A stretch of 6,562 nt of DNA from positions 1 through 6,562 of the forward strand of contig JABDQK010000104.1 in NCBI GenBank assembly GCA_013042255.1, given 5' to 3'. Of this stretch, positions 5,754 to 6,562 are shown one piece after another. The notes beneath the pieces were generated by a model, which ran no database searches, had not been told where the DNA came from, and was given only the letters and a program-made list of their open reading frames with translations. Numbering within the stretch: the first letter of the stretch is position 1; the number at the start of each line of letters is the position of its first letter. A program made the position numbers and the translations under genes. The DNA is from Flavobacteriaceae bacterium (lineage in GTDB: Bacteria; Bacteroidota; Bacteroidia; Flavobacteriales; Flavobacteriaceae).

Positions 5754-6562
5754 ATGAAGAAAAATATTAAATGGCTTGTTTTAATTTTATTACTCCTTAC
5801 CGGAGTTGTAGTGTTTTGGCAGTATCCAAAATTAAACCTGATCTCGGGATTTGCGGCGAAAAATACGGCCTCAACCCTTTTTATTAGTGGGAGAAGCCTT
5901 AATTCCCTCGAAGCTTACGACCATAACGTACCATTGGTAAAACTAGCCAGCTCATCGTATGACCAAAAAGAAAAGTCGGCTCTAGCTAATGTATTTGGAC
6001 TCATGGAACGGGAAGCTTTATGCCGTGATGGCCTGGGTTGTGTCCTCATCAACGGCGAATTTGATCCGAGGGCTTACTCTCAAATGCCTACAAGGGATAA
6101 AAAGGAAATTTCGCTGCCCTACCCTTTTGGCCAAATGCCGCCACAGGATACTCTTTATGAAAATGTGGACTACCCGGCCTTGGAGACGGCACTTGATCAT
6201 GTGTTTGCAGATACCGTAAAGACCAGAACAGCATTGATTCTTTATAAGGGTAATCTGATTGCAGAACGCTATGCAGAGGGATTTAATAAAGATACCCCTA
6301 TCCTGGGCTGGTCGATGACCAAAAGTATTTTGGCGACGCTGTATGGAATTCTGGAATACCAGGGAAAAATAGATGTGGAAGATAAAGTTGATCTTCCTTC
6401 CTGGAAAAATGATGAAAGGAAGGAGATCAGTTTAAATCACCTGCTTCGCATGCAAAGTGGTTTGGCCTGGGATGAGGATTATTCCGGAATATCCGATGTA
6501 ACCGAGATGTTGTTTATGGAATCGAATATGGCAGCTTCACAGGCAGCAAAAGAGAAGGTTGC
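5754..6562 (+). CDS. Membrane-anchored serine hydrolase, beta-lactamase / class C-like fold, 3' end cut by window edge
   Basis: An ATG at 5754 opens a frame that runs off the right edge after 269 codons. The N-terminus (MKKNIKW followed by LVLILLLLTGVVVF, residues 8-21) is a signal anchor without a lipobox. The nucleophile motif of the penicillin-binding-protein/class C beta-lactamase superfamily is present as S187-M-T-K190 within GWSMTKS. The preceding segment ALILYKGNLIAERYAEGF and the following LLRMQSGLAWDEDYSG are hallmarks of this serine hydrolase/esterase group (family VIII esterases, 6-aminohexanoate-dimer hydrolase, DD-peptidase relatives). The second (Y-x-N) and third motifs lie beyond the window. 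About 110 residues between the anchor and the core are unassigned and include C90 and C96. Substrate cannot be told; a peptidoglycan DD-peptidase, esterase or amide hydrolase are all possible. It is divergent from the lipoprotein operon. Confidence 0.88.
   Translation, partial: MKKNIKWLVLILLLLTGVVVFWQYPKLNLISGFAAKNTASTLFISGRSLNSLEAYDHNVPLVKLASSSYDQKEKSALANVFGLMEREALCRDGLGCVLINGEFDPRAYSQMPTRDKKEISLPYPFGQMPPQDTLYENVDYPALETALDHVFADTVKTRTALILYKGNLIAERYAEGFNKDTPILGWSMTKSILATLYGILEYQGKIDVEDKVDLPSWKNDERKEISLNHLLRMQSGLAWDEDYSGISDVTEMLFMESNMAASQAAKEKV

Noticed and set aside
5989..6219. 76-codon plus-strand frame and its antisense partner at 6018-6200
   Set aside because: Both are out of frame with the serine hydrolase, which is continuous through this stretch and carries family motifs further on.

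Overview
The window looks like chromosomal DNA of a Bacteroidota bacterium, most likely a flavobacterium. The evidence is moderate-to-low GC, A-rich ribosome-binding regions without a clear Shine-Dalgarno sequence, many short lipoprotein signal peptides, and protein families typical of that group: large M14 peptidase lipoproteins, VCBS/FG-GAP lipoproteins and SMTK-type serine hydrolases. This assignment is inference from protein style; no rRNA or marker gene is present.

Layout. (1) 2-1081, plus strand: the nearly complete 3' part of a von Willebrand factor A lipoprotein with an intact MIDAS metal site, closed by a strong intrinsic terminator and possibly a second, weaker one. (2) 1082-1261: intergenic. 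(3) 1262-1429, plus strand: a 55-residue single-pass membrane protein, easily missed because of its size, ending in a 16-base perfect palindrome at a convergent junction. (4) 5593 down to 1455, minus strand: a tight four-gene cluster, almost certainly one operon with gaps of 7, 12 and 1 bases. In transcription order it encodes a cytochrome c/VCBS-repeat lipoprotein, a small 3D-domain (MltA C-terminal-like) lipoprotein, an Amidase_2 N-acetylmuramoyl-L-alanine amidase lipoprotein and an M14 zinc carboxypeptidase lipoprotein. (5) 5594-5753: divergent intergenic region. (6) 5754 to the right edge, plus strand: the first 269 codons of a membrane-anchored beta-lactamase-fold serine hydrolase.

Functionally this is a cell-envelope locus. 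Five of the seven genes encode apparent lipoproteins and the other two encode membrane-anchored proteins. Three adjacent operon products have folds that can act on different bonds of peptidoglycan: glycan strand (3D/MltA-like), MurNAc-L-Ala amide (amidase) and stem or other peptide (M14). The most interesting reading is a small peptidoglycan-processing or scavenging set co-expressed with a haem protein carrying a calcium-binding repeat domain. That joint role is a hypothesis from co-localisation; the individual family assignments are much firmer. No mobile element, CRISPR array, tRNA or rRNA was seen.
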